Below are positions 23,596 to 24,267 of a stretch of DNA of 24,267 bases, one piece after another. This DNA comes from an uncultured Clostridium sp. (lineage in GTDB: Bacteria; Bacillota_A; Clostridia; TANB77; CAG-508). Made by a program: the position numbers and the translations under genes. The DNA lies in assembly GCA_947244675.1 (NCBI GenBank), contig CAMXLV010000015.1, positions 1 to 24,267 on the forward strand. The letters are read 5' to 3'. Each line of letters begins with the position of its first letter. Within the stretch, counting starts at the first letter, position 1. The notes below the pieces were generated by a model. The model searched no databases. It saw nothing but the letters and a program-made list of their open reading frames with translations, and was not told the origin of the DNA.

Positions 23596-23633
23596 AAAGC
23601 TAAAACCACTTCAAAATCAGTGATTTTAGCTTT
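23596..23633 (-). terminator. Terminator of the 23S rRNA methyltransferase gene
   Basis: A 14-bp stem on the minus strand (AAAGCTAAAATCAC / GTGGTTTTAGCTTT, one U-G) over a 10-nt loop, followed by TTTTT. It lies six nt after the stop. Confidence 0.85.
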
Positions 23634-23639
23634 ATTTCT

Positions 23640-24267
23640 CTACTTTTTAGGTTGCTTTAGATCTAGTCTTATCACGCACTCAATATGTGAAGTTTTAGAA
23701 AACAAATCACAAGGTGTTACTTCCTTTACTATATAATTATTTTTTGTTAAATAAGTTATATCTCTTACTGCTGTTGCAATATTACAGGATATATAAATAA
23801 TCTTTGGTATTTTCATGTCAATAACCGTATCTAAAAAAGTTTGTTCACAGCCTTTTCTTGGTGGATCAAAGAATATACAATCTATAGTTTCCTTATGGAC
23901 TAGCTTTTTTATTTCCTCCTCACAAGGTCCACATATAAAGGTTGCATTAGATATGCCATTCAGTTCTTTATTGTAATTTGCATTAACAATAGCTTCCTCA
24001 ACAATTTCTATGCCATACACATGTTTTACCTGCTTGGCAATATTCAAGGTAATGCTTCCCATACCACAATAGGCATCAATTACGTTCATTTCTGGATTTA
24101 ATTTTGCCATCCGAAAAGCCTCTTTATACATCAATTCACATACATCATGATTAACTTGCATAAAGGAAGCTGCCGAAACACTAAACTTTAAGCCTAATAT
24201 ATCCTCTATGATGGTTTTATCCTGATAAATATGAATATATTCTTTTGAAAGCAATACATTAGTTTTA
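23640..24267 (-). CDS. rlmD: 23S rRNA (uracil-C5)-methyltransferase, C-terminal part
   Basis: RlmD/RumA family enzyme that makes m5U in 23S rRNA using SAM. The frame enters from the right edge (KTNVLLSKEYIHIY, with no start codon needed) and ends at TAG 23640-23642, about 208 residues. Visible are AASFMQVNHD before the SAM domain, motif I DAYCGMGSITL, motif IV FFDPPRKGCE, and the catalytic cysteine in IIYISCNIATAVRD. The end, FSKTSHIECVIRL, is typical. The N-terminal TRAM part is outside the window. It is the core gene bordering the accessory island on the right. Firmicutes often have two or three paralogs, so the exact target uracil is uncertain. Confidence 0.85.
   Translation of the reverse strand, partial: KTNVLLSKEYIHIYQDKTIIEDILGLKFSVSAASFMQVNHDVCELMYKEAFRMAKLNPEMNVIDAYCGMGSITLNIAKQVKHVYGIEIVEEAIVNANYNKELNGISNATFICGPCEEEIKKLVHKETIDCIFFDPPRKGCEQTFLDTVIDMKIPKIIYISCNIATAVRDITYLTKNNYIVKEVTPCDLFSKTSHIECVIRLDLKQPKK

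Larger units (their letters stand above)
22972..23639. other. Gene-poor stretch at the right end of the island
   Basis: A 668-bp stretch with no convincing long gene. It holds a 14-bp direct repeat, a possible 22-codon Cys-rich frame and the methyltransferase terminator. I see no tRNA, integrase or insertion-sequence ends. Confidence 0.5.

Overview
The window comes from an AT-rich, low-GC Gram-positive bacterium. It has a peptidoglycan ligase (MurC), CcpA-type carbon control, a tyrosyl T-box leader and AddAB instead of RecBCD. Shine-Dalgarno sites are strong (AGGAGG, GAGGTGA) and promoters are sigma-A-like. The gene content fits a Firmicute of the Erysipelotrichia or Turicibacter kind, but I cannot fix the genus from the sequence alone.

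Left part (1-9677), housekeeping, all genes on the minus strand. Read in the direction of transcription: murC, terminator, ccpA (own promoter with a cre-like operator), tyrosyl T-box leader, tyrS, terminator. Next comes a promoter and a tightly coupled trio (135-aa protein, 45-aa protein, cvfB), then a terminator, then addB-addA running off the left edge. Two things stand out. tyrS carries an in-frame TAA 25 codons before its natural end. Between tyrS and the trio lies a plus-strand promoter overlapped by a cre-like site and followed about 80 nt later by a hairpin, which looks like a CcpA-controlled small RNA.

Right part (9765-23600), an accessory island between murC and an rRNA methyltransferase gene. 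(a) 9765-14020, minus strand: a short RHS/YD-repeat gene broken by a 1-nt deletion, followed by a string of small membrane proteins, several built as two transmembrane helices plus a soluble domain, that may be immunity proteins; one of these is also frameshifted. (b) 14313-20392, minus strand: a 1610-aa membrane-anchored NACHT NTPase with a long BspA-type leucine-rich repeat region and a C-terminal DUF6273-like domain, followed by a 401-aa DUF3800-like (RNase H fold) protein. This two-gene unit is the best candidate for an undescribed defence system. (c) 20654-21870, plus strand, divergent from (b): a Pycsar pair, consisting of a class III pyrimidine nucleotide cyclase and a DUF5706 transmembrane effector. 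(d) 21922-22971: a 35-aa holin-like (type I toxin-like) peptide on the minus strand and a frameshifted XRE regulator on the plus strand. A 668-bp gene-poor stretch follows, and then the 3' end of an RlmD-type 23S rRNA methyltransferase.

The divergent NACHT and Pycsar units share a 261-bp intergenic region. It holds both promoters and, between them, two interleaved perfect inverted repeats, so joint control is plausible. Three accessory genes each lack exactly one nucleotide, while the 4.8-kb NACHT gene and nearly all core genes are open. This looks more like decay of dispensable genes than uniform sequencing error, but errors at A/T runs are not excluded.
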